64,000 bases of DNA from Siphonodentalium dalli (taxonomy: Eukaryota; Mollusca; Scaphopoda; Gadilida; Siphonodentaliidae): contig CP136065.1 in assembly GCA_032622095.1 (NCBI GenBank), forward strand, positions 35,994,732-36,058,731, in the 5' to 3' direction. This document shows positions 41,391-51,591 of this stretch, piece by piece (within the stretch, counting starts at the first letter, position 1; each line of letters begins with the position of its first letter). Under the pieces are notes generated by a model that had not been told where the DNA came from, made no database searches, and saw only the letters and a list, made by a program, of their open reading frames with translations. The translations under genes and the position numbers were made by a program.

Positions 41391-43017
41391 TTCTGTTTGT
41401 ATCTTGTTTGTTTTTGTCTGGTTCTGTCAGGACTTTGACTATTGATGCTGTTAATACCGCGGCGAGCTTGAGTGTGTCTGTGATTTCTGCGGGCTTGCTT
41501 GTGGCTGCTGCGTATGTCAGTTTCTTAGTTTCTTTTGTTGTGACTTCTTGTTTGTATATTCTGCATCCTTTGTAGGCTGAGTGATGGTCGTTGTCGCAAT
41601 TGGCACATCTTCTTATGTTAGCGGTGCAGTCTTGATGTTTATGGTTTCCCGCGCAGTTCTTGCATACGATGCTGTTGTTTTTACAAAATTCTGCCGTGTG
41701 GTTGAATTTCTGACATTTGTAACACTGGGTCACGTGGGGATGCTCTCGGAATTCTGTGACTTTGTATCTGTTGATGTTGGATCCTAGACGGACTCCCTTC
41801 ATCAGTTGTTGCTTTGATTCGTTGTCCGGGCATGTTACTTTTACCTTCCAGGTAGGTTGGTCGGTGTGTGCGCTTTTGAATCGTTGGATCTGGAATTTGC
41901 TCCCGATGTCCCGCTGTATCTCATCCTCTGTTATTGTGGGGGGAACCCCACTGATAACAGCCCGGTGAGTTACTTGGTGCGATCGGTTGCTCCCGTGAGT
42001 GAGCCGGAATGTTGTGTTGGTCTGTTTGAAGATCGGTAATTCTTTGGCTTTGGTTAGGAGGTAGTGTTTAGTTTCTTCGTTTTGTGGGTATATCAGGATG
42101 GTTCCGGCTTTGGTTGTTGATATTCTTATTGGGTATTTGGTTGTGATGGCGCCTTGGAGGAAATACGGGCTTTGCTTCATTTCTTCCGTCATGTTTTCAG
42201 CTATGAGGGTGTCTCGTCTTTTCTGGTTGTTGTGGTTGGCTGGCTTGGTCGTTTGGGTGGTATGATGACTGTTGTGACTGGCTGGATTGTTCGGTTGCTT
42301 GGAGGGCAGGTTGTCGATCTCTGCTGCATCTTCTTTTCGTTTTTTATGTGGTGTATTTAGTGGGCTGATCATTTCAGGCATGTCGTGTGCTTGTCGTTGG
42401 CGTTTCTTATTTCTGGAGTAGAACATGGCGAAGTCGGAGTCAGAAATGTCTTGGTCGGTTGAGGTTTGGATGTCAGTTTCGTTAGTCATGTGTATGTCTT
42501 TAATTTCGGCCGGTTTAGTTGTAGCAGTAGTGGTATTCTGAGATGAAGTGGAGGTTGATTCGCCGGTCGTGGGATTTTTTGTTGTCTTGGGTGTTTCGGC
42601 ATGTTTCGGCGTCTGTGGCATATCGGAGGTCGTGGCTTTTTCAGTTGTCTTTTGTTTATCAGAGGTCGTGTGCTTGTCTGTTGTCTTTGGTTTGTCAGAT
42701 GGCTTTTGCTTGTCGGATGTCTTTGGCTTGTCGGAGGTTTTTGGCTTGTCGTTCGTCTTTGGCTTTTCGGTCGTCGATGGTTTTGGAGTTGTGTCTTTTT
42801 TCTTTTCTTTTTTGTTCGTCATCGTTATGTTAAGGTTTTTGATGTTTTCAGATAGGTTGTTGATCGTGTGACGATTTTCTTTAATTTCTCCATTCAAGTT
42901 GTCGATCCGCTTTTTCAGGTCTGCGTTCTCTGATTTTAGGAAGGCTACCACGTCAAAGCCGGCGCCCTGAGAAGGGCACTGCGACTCTGACAAAGCATTT
43001 TTGGTAAGTTGTTCCAT
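41299..43017 (-). CDS. Jockey-type ORF1 protein (572 aa), RNA-binding gag-like
   Basis: Residues 25-66 form a predicted coiled coil, likely for multimerisation. Residues 78-160 are a low-complexity K/P/T/S/D stretch with repeated KPKTSD words. Residues 295-425 resemble the RRM-like module that precedes zinc knuckles in Jockey/I-type ORF1s. Three knuckles follow: C432-C445 (CYKCQKFNHTAEFC), C452-C464 and C471-C485. The protein would package LINE RNA for retrotransposition. The frame is complete and unbroken. The stop at 41299 lies about 43 nt before the likely ORF2 start. Confidence 0.88.
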   Translation of the reverse strand: MEQLTKNALSESQCPSQGAGFDVVAFLKSENADLKKRIDNLNGEIKENRHTINNLSENIKNLNITMTNKKEKKKDTTPKPSTTEKPKTNDKPKTSDKPKTSDKQKPSDKPKTTDKHTTSDKQKTTEKATTSDMPQTPKHAETPKTTKNPTTGESTSTSSQNTTTATTKPAEIKDIHMTNETDIQTSTDQDISDSDFAMFYSRNKKRQRQAHDMPEMISPLNTPHKKRKEDAAEIDNLPSKQPNNPASHNSHHTTQTTKPANHNNQKRRDTLIAENMTEEMKQSPYFLQGAITTKYPIRISTTKAGTILIYPQNEETKHYLLTKAKELPIFKQTNTTFRLTHGSNRSHQVTHRAVISGVPPTITEDEIQRDIGSKFQIQRFKSAHTDQPTWKVKVTCPDNESKQQLMKGVRLGSNINRYKVTEFREHPHVTQCYKCQKFNHTAEFCKNNSIVCKNCAGNHKHQDCTANIRRCANCDNDHHSAYKGCRIYKQEVTTKETKKLTYAAATSKPAEITDTLKLAAVLTASIVKVLTEPDKNKQDTNRSVSQHVSEAVNTFYRTQLSAEAIQQFTFRR

Positions 43018-43249
43018 AGTTTGGCAATTTATAAAGTTTATAAAGTTTACTCTTTAAAGTAATCAGGTTACTTGTGAAGAGTGCTGCTGACTCGATGAGA
43101 TGTTCCTGTGAGTGCTGCTGACTCGATGGACTTTAAATTCGCTCTTATAGATACTCTATACATGCATGACATTGTTCTGTTCTGAGGAGATATAACTCAA
43201 CATTAGCGGCGACTCTCTTGTGAAATCCTCCTCACCCTTAGCTATTCTG

Positions 43250-43435
43250 AAACCATGTCACTATGTCAAAATATGTCACCGTGTCAAAATAAGTTACCAT
43301 ATAACCATGTCAAAATATGTCACCATGTCACCAAGTCAAAATATGTCACCATGTCACCAAGTCAAAATATGTCACCATGTCAAAATATGTCACCATGTCA
43401 AAATATGTCACCAAGTCAAAATATGTCTGATGTGT
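43250..43435. repeat. Short tandem repeats of CAAAATATGTCACCATGT type
   Basis: The words TCAAAATATGTCACC and ATGTCACCAAG alternate about nine times. Confidence 0.9.
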
Positions 43436-44378
43436 AAATGTTCATTGAGGTGTCAATAAATATTGTTCAAAAGTACTCAATCCGATCATACGATACTCAT
43501 ATCATCAAGATACAACAATAACATTTCTTCCAAACTACGCTTCAGTTATCAGAATCGATTAATCGAAACAAAATAATGCTAACCACTGCCAACTATGGTA
43601 TCACATTTCCAAAAACGTGTTATTTATCAACAATTTGTTTTTTTTTAAATATGGCCGTGTTATCACTTGAGTATCACGAAATTTGGCTGTATTACCACTT
43701 GATTTTAGAGTTATCCATCTTCATCCGCAATTTTGTCCGAGACCGTCCGTTCGACGACATTTTTCTGGGCCACAAATAATTGCGAGAATCTCGAGAAATA
43801 ACAAACTTCAAAAATCGATATCTGATCACTCTGAGCTTTGATGGGTGGGTTCCTCGACTCGAATCAAATATTGTATTTACCCCCGCACCCAAAGAATAGA
43901 AATAGTAATTTAGGAGCGTTAATTCGAATAATGCATCTTTATACCAAACACTTACCATACAGCTTCCACGTGAATCGTACATAAATCAACCAAATCCATC
44001 CATCTATTTCCAGATTTGTGAACGTCTTACACGTGCAGCCGAAATTCTCGGCCAGTCTCTCTGTGTCGGATAAGTTTTGATGGTGCTATATAATGATATC
44101 GCTATGTTCATAATCTCAAGATTCAAACCTGGTTCCGTCGGCGAATGGACAACATAATCACCCAATCACGATTTGTCAAATTTATCAAGCCCGCGTTTCA
44201 GCTCTGCACTGCTGCTTTGCAACCAGCAAGAAAATCGCATCGCGTCGTATATACAGGCATTCAATGTAAAAGTTATTGAGGCGTTTTAATTGATATATCA
44301 TCTATCTATTGTTTGCACATGTCCTCGCCTTGTTGAAAAGAATATGACAATCCAAATGATTAAGAGTTCTACAATCGC
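43436..44378. other. Non-coding spacer
   Basis: Short frames at 43576-43982 on opposite strands show no domain. Nothing recognised. Confidence 0.4.
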
Positions 44379-44722
44379 TGCAGGGAGCCCCACACATATA
44401 TAGAAGCATATAGAAGAGTGTCGTCTGCTCATGTTTGTCTGGGGCTCTGTATGGGTGAAATTATAAAATTGTTAAAGAATACAAGAAAAAATTTATTAAA
44501 ATTGTAAAAAATTGTTAGGCCAATGCATTCTCTTAGATATGCGAGGCGACCTATGGTCGACTCGCATATATAAGAGAATGCATTGGCACAGGGTAAAAAA
44601 AATCCCGACTTACGACTGGATTTGATATGGCGGGTCACATATATGCAGAGAAAAGTGAAGCGCATCGTGTGTTAATCTGTAAACATATCCACCCCTGGTC
44701 AAGTGCTCCTACTAATGTGCTA
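44379..44722. repeat. Left copy of a ~345-bp direct duplication
   Basis: Matches 45203-45551 from CTGCAGGGAGCCCCACACA to CCTACTAATGTGCT. It is the right two-thirds of a palindromic element plus its right flank, including a hairpin at 44519-44587. Confidence 0.88.
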
Positions 44723-45002
44723 TGGAGTGCATTCCTGGCGTAAGTAATTTGTGAGAATCGTAGTATTTAGAAATAGTTATAAATACAACGTGATGGGAAA
44801 GAATAATCAGTCACAAGTATCGTTGACTGATACAAACTCGAAGATGATGTCTCCTATATTTCGATGAGTAAAATGAATTATGAATATATCGCATGTATTC
44901 AGTTTTCCAACAAGAGTTTGACAATGCGTGGGACAATTGTCAACACGTCATTGACCTCTGATCTGTGAAGTGATCTGTTATGCTATAATCCAATGAAATC
45001 GC

Positions 45003-45475
45003 GCATATATGTGACCCGCCATATCAAATCCAGTCGTAAGTCGGGATTTGTTTACCCTGTGCCAATGAATTCTCTTATATATGCGAGTCGACCATAGGTC
45101 GCCTCGCATATATCAGAGAATGCATTGGCCTAACAATTTGTTATCATTTTTTTAAAATAAATGTTTCTTACAATTTTTAGGACATAAAATAAAAACATCC
45201 ATTACCCTGCAGGGAGCCCCACACATATATAGAAGCATATAGAAGAGTGTCGTCTGCTAATGTTTGTCTGGGGCTCTGTATGGGTGAAATTATAAAAATG
45301 TTGAAGAATACAAGAAAAAATTTATTAAAATTGTAAAAAATTGTTAGGCCAATGCATTCTCTTATATATGCGAGGCGACCTATGGTCGACTCGCATATAT
45401 AAGATAATTCATTGGCACAGGGTAAACAAAATCCCGACTTACGACTGGATTTGATATGGCGGGTCACATATATGC
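45003..45475. mobile_element. Complete palindromic miniature element (473 bp)
   Basis: Left end GCATATATGTGACCCGCC and right end GGCGGGTCACATATATGC are exact complements. They continue inward through ATCAAATCCAGTCGTAAG/CTTACGACTGGATTTGAT and CCCTGTGCCAATG to a pair of inverted hairpins (45061-45129, 45349-45417). An inner GAGCCCCA/TGGGGCTC pair lies at about 45216-45280. No frame of coding interest. Confidence 0.82.
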
Positions 45476-45551
45476 AGAGAAAAGTGAAGCATATCGTGTG
45501 TTAATCTGTAAACATATCCACCCCTGGTCAAGTGATCCTACTAATGTGCTC
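45203..45551. repeat. Right copy of the ~345-bp direct duplication
   Basis: Direct match to 44379-44722. The unit boundary cuts through the palindromic element, so the duplication is secondary to the element's insertion. Confidence 0.88.
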
Positions 45552-45827
45552 TGACGCTGGTGGGCTGAATTGATATGCATGATGCTGGTAGGGCTGGTAC
45601 GAACAAGTGCTGTTTTTTTCCCTAAAGTTATAATTTTCGCGGTGTTTGGCTAATCCGAGCGATTTGATATACATATATATTTCTCAGACTTAATAATGGC
45701 TGCATGAGCTGGTGACTGCCAAACGACGTGAATAGACATCTTGATTATAGTCGATTTGCAGTAATTAATACAACCAACTGTTAATAAACTATTTCGCAAT
45801 ATATATGTATTTGAATGTTTGATATAC

Positions 45828-46198
45828 TTAACCCTTTACCCAACCGGTTCATTGACCACATTGTGATGGTTACAGTTATGCCCTGTGCCAATGCATTCTC
45901 TTATATATACGAGTCGACCATAGGTCGCCTCGCATATATAAGAGAATGCATTGGCCTAACAAATATGTTTTTTTAACACTTTTTACCATTTTTTCTTACA
46001 TTCTTTAACAATTTTAGAATTTTTTCTTACATTTTTTAGCAATTTTTATAATATTTTTCTACATTCTTTGACAAGTTTAGAATTTTTAATATGTGTTAAG
46101 CCAATGCATTCTCTTATATATGCGAGGCGACCTATGGTCGACTCGCATATATAAGAGAATGCATTGGCACAGGGTCGTTCTGTTGGGTAAAGGGTTAA
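45828..46198. mobile_element. piggyBac-like MITE carrying two hairpins
   Basis: TTAA at 45828-45831 and 46195-46198 flank termini CCCTTTACCCAAC and GTTGGGTAAAGGG. Inside are two inverted hairpins (45887-45955, 46100-46167) around an AT-rich centre. TTAA duplication plus CCCTTT ends indicates the piggyBac type. Confidence 0.75.
45887..45955. repeat. 69-nt hairpin module (representative of 8 copies)
   Basis: The arm GCCAATGCATTCTCTTATAT plus ATGCGAG (27 nt) is exactly complementary to its partner in the best copies. After one mismatch, CGACC pairs with GGTCG around an ATA loop. Copies: about 11640-11706 (diverged), 11940-12008, 12227-12293, 44519-44587, 45061-45129, 45349-45417, 45887-45955, 46100-46167. 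Confidence 0.9.
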
Positions 46199-46357
46199 TG
46201 GCTTTCTCGTGATATGTTCAGATTATCCGAACACCGCGAAAAGATAACGGTACTTTTTCTTTACAGCACCAGTTTGCCCTAACAGCATCATGGCATTTCA
46301 CCAGGACTCACCAGCATCATTGCACATTAGCAGGATCCCTTGACCAGGGGTGATATG

Positions 46358-46631
46358 GAAGGGACTGCCACTATATATATGGGGATAGAGTGGTCATAAT
46401 TCTAATATAATATTCAATTTCATAATTTAATATTTTAATTTCAATATTTTTATTTTTATTTTCAATTTTATTCTTGTACAGTTTACTTTTATATATATAT
46501 AATTCAATATTTTATGTTTCATTTTGCTATTTTATACATTTCACTGATTGTATAACTCAATATTCTAATTTTTATATTGCCCAAGTTCCTGGACATACTA
46601 TCACACGATGATCGACAACGGGAAATATGCC
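46358..46631. other. Non-coding AT-rich spacer
   Basis: Poly-T/TTTTAT-rich low-complexity sequence; no gene. Confidence 0.5.
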
Positions 46632-46747
46632 AACTGTATATAATCGACCATCTGCCAGGTAACTGTATATAATCGACCATCTGCCAGGTAACTGTATATA
46701 ATCGATCATCTGCCAGGTAACTGTATATAATCGACCATCTGCCAGGT
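46632..46747. repeat. 29-bp minisatellite, 4 copies
   Basis: AACTGTATATAATCGACCAT followed by CTGCCAGGT is repeated four times with one substitution. Confidence 0.93.
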
Positions 46748-47177
46748 AAATTTGCCAGGACATGTGTGAACATATACCCTATAGCACTATTCTCGAAAGA
46801 CCGAAAATATTACATTTTACAACTATATTTTGTCAAAGAGTTTGTTATGTTACATTCTATTATGCTATGCGTTGAATATTTTCATTGTCATGGCTTGGTT
46901 ACGTTTTGGTTACCTTAGTGTAAGTGTACTTTAAGTAATTTAGAACTCGGTGATGAATTCCATGTAATTTTAAAATGCCCTGCACTACAGACTCTACGAA
47001 AGATATATAAAACCTTACTTCTACCAAAACCCCAATATTATTAAACTGAATGAACTATTCAAATTGGGAAAGGCGGAGAGAATACAAAATCTTTCACTGT
47101 TCATTAAAAGGGTTATGCTATTCTTTAGGCTCTCCTGCGACATTCTATAACCGCACACGTTAGGACGTTTACTTGGA
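46748..47177. other. Non-coding spacer
   Basis: Nothing recognised. Confidence 0.4.
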
Positions 47178-48143
47178 TTAGGCTGCGTTTACACTGCTGT
47201 AGAAATGTATACAGATCTGTATGAAGTCACGTGTCGCGCATTACTGTGATCACAACATGATTACTAATATTGAACGCTCGCTGATCAGTACTCAGGTAAT
47301 TGACAATTCACTGCGAGTCGTGTCAGTTTAGGCCTGACATAAAAATGTATCAACTATCAGCAGATAACAGCATGTATTTAAAGTGTATCCTTATACCACT
47401 TGATAGTGGTTCGAAGAAAGAATGAAATCATGCAGTTACCATACAACACCCTTTATTTGACCAAATGTAGTAAAATTTCCAACTGATGACAACTCCAATG
47501 ACAATGTTGACCAATGTAGGACAATATTGTTTTCTTAAATTACATGCAGTTTTTATATATAGCTGTTAGACAATAAATATGATTATGATGATGACTGGCC
47601 ACGGGGAGGGACCAGGACACAATCTTTCCAAGTGTTGGACATTTCCAACATGACACCCGCCCATATGATAAGGTTGGAAAATTTCCAGCTGATGGCCATT
47701 CCAGCCCAAAATTTTGATAAAAAGTAGGAAATTATGCAAATATTGGTCCGAAAACAATACCCCCCCACCCAAATAAAATGTTTGAAAATCAAACTACAAG
47801 ATCATTGTCAATCTATTGTTGGTTTGGAAATTACAACTAATGTTGTGTCAGGTATGAAATTTCCAATCGTTGAACAAGTTGCCACGTCCCTGTCCGTGTT
47901 CAATATTCGAAATACACGGGTTGAAATGACAACGAAAACATTCGCCAAGCCCGAGTAATAATTAATCAAAACTGATTTGCCTGTAGCAATGCTTCGGCGT
48001 TGACCGTGACGTATAGCGGACACGAGTTTTGCTCACACGAACTAATACCGTTTTCTTTCTGTGTGCATTTCTATATCAACCCGTTTACACTAGTCTGCGT
48101 GCAGATCTGTGTACATTTCTATAGCAATGTAAATGCACCCTTA
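47178..48143. mobile_element. Harbinger-like non-autonomous element, copy 2 (~960 bp)
   Basis: The termini are GGCTGCGTTTACACTGC at 47181 and the complement of GGGTGCATTTACATTGC ending at 48140, flanked by TTA on both sides (47178-47180, 48141-48143). The reverse strand matches 12960-13905 in several blocks, for example GAAAGAAAACGGTATT and GGAAATTTCATACCTGACAC. TTA/TAA duplications and GG(G)-starting ends fit PIF/Harbinger. No transposase frame. Confidence 0.72.
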
Positions 48144-48176
48144 GCACGAAAAAATTGTATTCACAGTACGTGATTT

Positions 48177-48335
48177 AACGTAAATTGGGGTGGGGGTGGA
48201 GAGTTCATTGTCATGTCGACCAATGAGAAGCTGTTATTCGATAGTTGTTGTCAGAGGATTATAGCTTGGTGAGAGTTCATTCTAGCCTAACCAGTCGAGT
48301 CAGCAAGTCACATTTATTTATATATATATATATAA
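48177..48335. repeat. ~160-bp module at the Penelope boundary, solo copy 2
   Basis: Matches 32237-32396 from TTAACGTAAAT through the GTCGAGTCAGCAAGTCACA end and (TA)n, without any attached coding sequence. Confidence 0.82.
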
Positions 48336-49437
48336 ATACGTAATGGAATATGGAAGCTTATAGTACATCCATAAATTACTTATTTGGCAACGTAGATAAT
48401 ATTGCATTGTTCGTGTTTTGGATATATTGTCATTGAGAATGAATTTCCGAACATTGTCGCTGCGTACGAACGGGTTTCGATAAACAGGTTTCCGCCTTGT
48501 TTTTCCCCCAGAAAATAAGGGGGCTTTTACCTAGGCGATTTTTCCTGACCGCCTGCGCAGTTTTCTCGATATGTACAATAGCCTGTATGTCTACATGTGC
48601 CAACAATATTCCATGTAAACATGCAATCCTTAATTAAACGCTGACTTCCGACAATGGATCGTCTCATTTGCAATATTTCTAGTTGTTTATTGTAACGTCG
48701 AATTTGGAATACTGTGTTATATCCCACTACAGGAAGGGGACACCGTTTGACCGCCGTCATGCCCGTTCAGCAGTTCAAAATCACGTCCAGCAGTACAGCG
48801 GCTGCAGTTCAGCAGATTCTCGCGAACGCAGTTGAAAGGAGTGAGCATTTTGTTAAAATTAGCGTTTAAACAGTTACTATGACCATATAAGTAATATATA
48901 TGATATATAATATAAATAATATGATATAAATATTATATGAGTCAAACCATTTACGAAAACATATTTGCCCTTATATAATATGATGGCATAATTTATTGAT
49001 GTACATGCGTTTTGTATTGTTTGTATATATGTGTATACGTTGTAGCATGTTGCAACTTCGATACTGGCTTTTGAAAATAAACAATACAATACAATAGAGT
49101 CCTATCACAGGCGGCACATGCTCTTGACGGGGCCTACCAAGAGATATTCATTCCCGGCGAAAAAAAAATGCAAATATCTGAAAACATACTGACCTGACCC
49201 TTCCAGCAATATTATTTCAACTTAGTCACCAGACTAGATTTTAATTCACTCATTGTTTTCCTCATTTTCATAAATTAATACTTATAGTTTAGCCATCTAA
49301 AAACGTTCTGTCCCAATTACAGGTGACTGAACACTAACACATTGGATATTTATGAGGTTGTTCTGTACCCGGTATAGGAGAAGTACAATGAGATGTTAAT
49401 TCTGCATTCCCTGTGACTGTCAACATGTAAGTTGAGA
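48336..49437. other. Spacer with a LINE-like 3' tail
   Basis: No coding region is recognised. At 49060-49096 CTGGCTTTTGAAAATAAACA is followed by (ATACA)n, resembling short-tandem LINE tails; the upstream body is not identifiable. The rest is AT-rich. Confidence 0.45.
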
Positions 49438-49445
49438 TATAAAGG
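49438..49445 (+). promoter_or_regulatory. TATA box candidate upstream of a small signal-peptide frame
   Basis: TATAAAGG in a GAGATATAAAGGATC context, about 115 bp upstream of the ATG at 49559. Confidence 0.35.
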
Positions 49446-49558
49446 ATCTCCCATAAGTTTCATATATTGATACCCTGCGCACACACATTCCTGTAATCCT
49501 AAACTGTTATATACGATAATTACTGTAATCCTAAACTGTTAAGTACGACGAGTACGAT

Positions 49559-49648
49559 ATGAAGTTCATTGCAACGTTTCTGATTGTCTGCGCGAGAGTA
49601 TCAACCGATAATATGAATTCATTGTTGTTGAATAATGTATTCAACTAG
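49559..49648 (+). CDS. Possible first exon or small ORF with signal peptide (29 aa)
   Basis: The frame encodes a basic start (MK), a hydrophobic run FIATFLIVCA and a small-residue region suited to signal peptidase cleavage, then a few polar residues and a TAG. The upstream TATA box and a repeated TGTAATCCTAAACTGTTA in the leader are suggestive. No downstream exon could be identified, so this may be a signal-peptide exon of a secreted protein or a chance frame. Confidence 0.25.
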   Translation: MKFIATFLIVCARVSTDNMNSLLLNNVFN

Positions 49649-51591
49649 AAAACGCCAAGCAACAATAGACGAAATACCGGTGTCAGTTTATTTGTGAGAT
49701 CGCGTGATCATATCTGGCTTTTATTTCAACATAACGAGTACGGGGGATGAGATTCGTTTTGGGTCACTTGGTGGTATAACCTTTTGATGCAGACGGGTGT
49801 TGCGTATATGGTGTCAATTACCTTGTGATATGCCGTATAGTTGGATACAGACAAAACATGCATGCGCACTGAGGTCGCTAGGAAGGAACGTTATTTAGCG
49901 CGGGTTCGTTTTGTGGTACAATTGTCGGTCAGAATTTACCAACCATATGACGCCATAGCGACTATCTGTGCGCTTCTGGCGTTCGTCAGAAGGTGTTTTT
50001 AGCTGCTGAGCTACATGTATAGCATCGCTGGTATTCGGCAACATATTAGTTGATTAGTATGTGCATATATGTATTGTTGCCATGGACACATGACCCATAG
50101 CCGGTCTCATCAATAATGTTTCCCCAATTCTGAATCTACATAGGAGCAAATTTATTGATTAGTGTTTTATCTGGCCAAATTTTATATTTGAAATATAAAA
50201 TGTCCAAAATCCACCACGATCGGTATATACGCAACACATATCTTAATTTTGTTAGTAAGGACAATTTTCACTCAAATAGCTGGAATTTTTAATCTACCCA
50301 TATTATACAAGATAAAGTTGTCAACGGGTATACTAGACCGGCCCCCAGATGAGGGTAGTATCACACGAAAGGGTAGAAATTTTGACGCTATCTCCAATTA
50401 TCCTTGTCCCATGGGGGATCCAAAAACACTGAGGTATCCAGGGCGGAGCAGGTGGAAAATATATTTTTTGACCTTTTTAGTATTTTTGACCTGCAAATTT
50501 CAGTATAATCAGGAAAACAAATACAATAAGACAAATGTCGAATAAAATATACTTGAATATCAGATATTTATTTTATCTGGGTTTCTTAACATTAATGATG
50601 TGCAATAAATGATATTCTCCAACAATTTTTTGTGAAATATTCACGAAAAATGCATAAATTGCAGTGCTTTTTCAAAAAGGTTTTCCAGAATATTTTCTAT
50701 AAAACTCTCAGTGGTACATCAAAATTGTCAGCATTATATACCTGATTCATTGATATCATGATCACAACCACTAATATCCAACAAGCCGAGATATTTTCAA
50801 AAACTTAACCCTCCCCTAAAACTATCTGAAAATACCTGTCAAGTCAGAATAGCCCGTTTTGGTTCCGTTTTGTTAACCAATTCAGAGTCTTATCATATAT
50901 CATGGAATTAGAATGTATCTGAGGAGGTTTATGTTATGAGAGAGTCTATTTTGTTTAATATTTGATTTTTTTTACGGTAAATTAGTTAAAATTTAGATTA
51001 TTTTTAGGTAAAAACTTTCTGAAAAATTCCCATAACTTTGTCAGTTTTATGGATACAGCTGCAAATCTTGCACCACAATAAGCATAGATTCATCCCCAAT
51101 AGCAGACATGAAATTCTATAATCATTTACCAGACCAGACTTAAGAAATAAAGTAAACTTAACCCTACCCAAGATAGTGTTCTTAATGCTTTCAATTTTAT
51201 GCTTTATGCTACTGAACTTGAAAGGTCATTCAGACCAGTTGATATAATCTCATCTTCACTGTCAATTTCATCAGATGTGATGATATTAGTCAATAGGATT
51301 CCTGTGCAACATCTTCAGGGAAGAATGGTTAAAACAGCTCAGGTTGCCTATCGGCCGCCCATCCATGAAATGCTACATCAGGAGTGGTTGATTTGGCAAC
51401 GGTTGCAATTAAGACTCCACTGTTTTGCTATCATGTTGGCTCGTTTTGACTGTAGAATTAAAGATTCCTCACATATCAGAAATATCAAGTACCTTATGTT
51501 GATTCTCAAACTTCTGCTGGAACATTATCCAACTAGCTTGATTATTGATCATATAAGTCACATGCTAACTCCTCGAGTGTAGTAATCGTTT
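49649..51591. other. Spacer, one unrecognised frame
   Basis: A plus-strand 127-aa frame at 51199-51582 ends just before the inverted-repeat element. It has no recognisable domain and may be an old repeat remnant. Nothing else is supported. Confidence 0.4.

Larger units (their letters stand above)
38534..43017 (-). mobile_element. Jockey-type LINE, nearly complete
   Basis: On the minus strand: ORF1 (43017-41299), endonuclease part of ORF2 (41390-40269) and RT part of ORF2 (40312-38534). The ORF1 CCHC knuckles, the apurinic-type endonuclease with a GDYNAKHT block, the FADD reverse transcriptase and the absence of an RNase H domain together fit the Jockey group. Upstream sequence at 43018-43140 carries a repeated GTGCTGCTGACTCGATG and may be 5' UTR. 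The exact 3' end and target duplication were not found. Confidence 0.9.
45514..46357. mobile_element. Outer inverted-repeat element enclosing a piggyBac-like MITE
   Basis: Arms of about 145 bp (45514-45660 and 46215-46357) are diverged complements, for example CACCCCTGGTCAAGTGATCC against GGATCCCTTGACCAGGGGTG and TTTTCGCGGTGTTTGGC against GAACACCGCGAAAAG. The centre is occupied by the TTAA-flanked element at 45828-46198. Confidence 0.75.

Noticed and set aside
38534..43017. Many plus-strand frames of 60-200 aa across the Jockey element
   Set aside because: They are antisense shadows of ORF1 and ORF2, lack domain motifs, and follow the codon structure of the real minus-strand frames.
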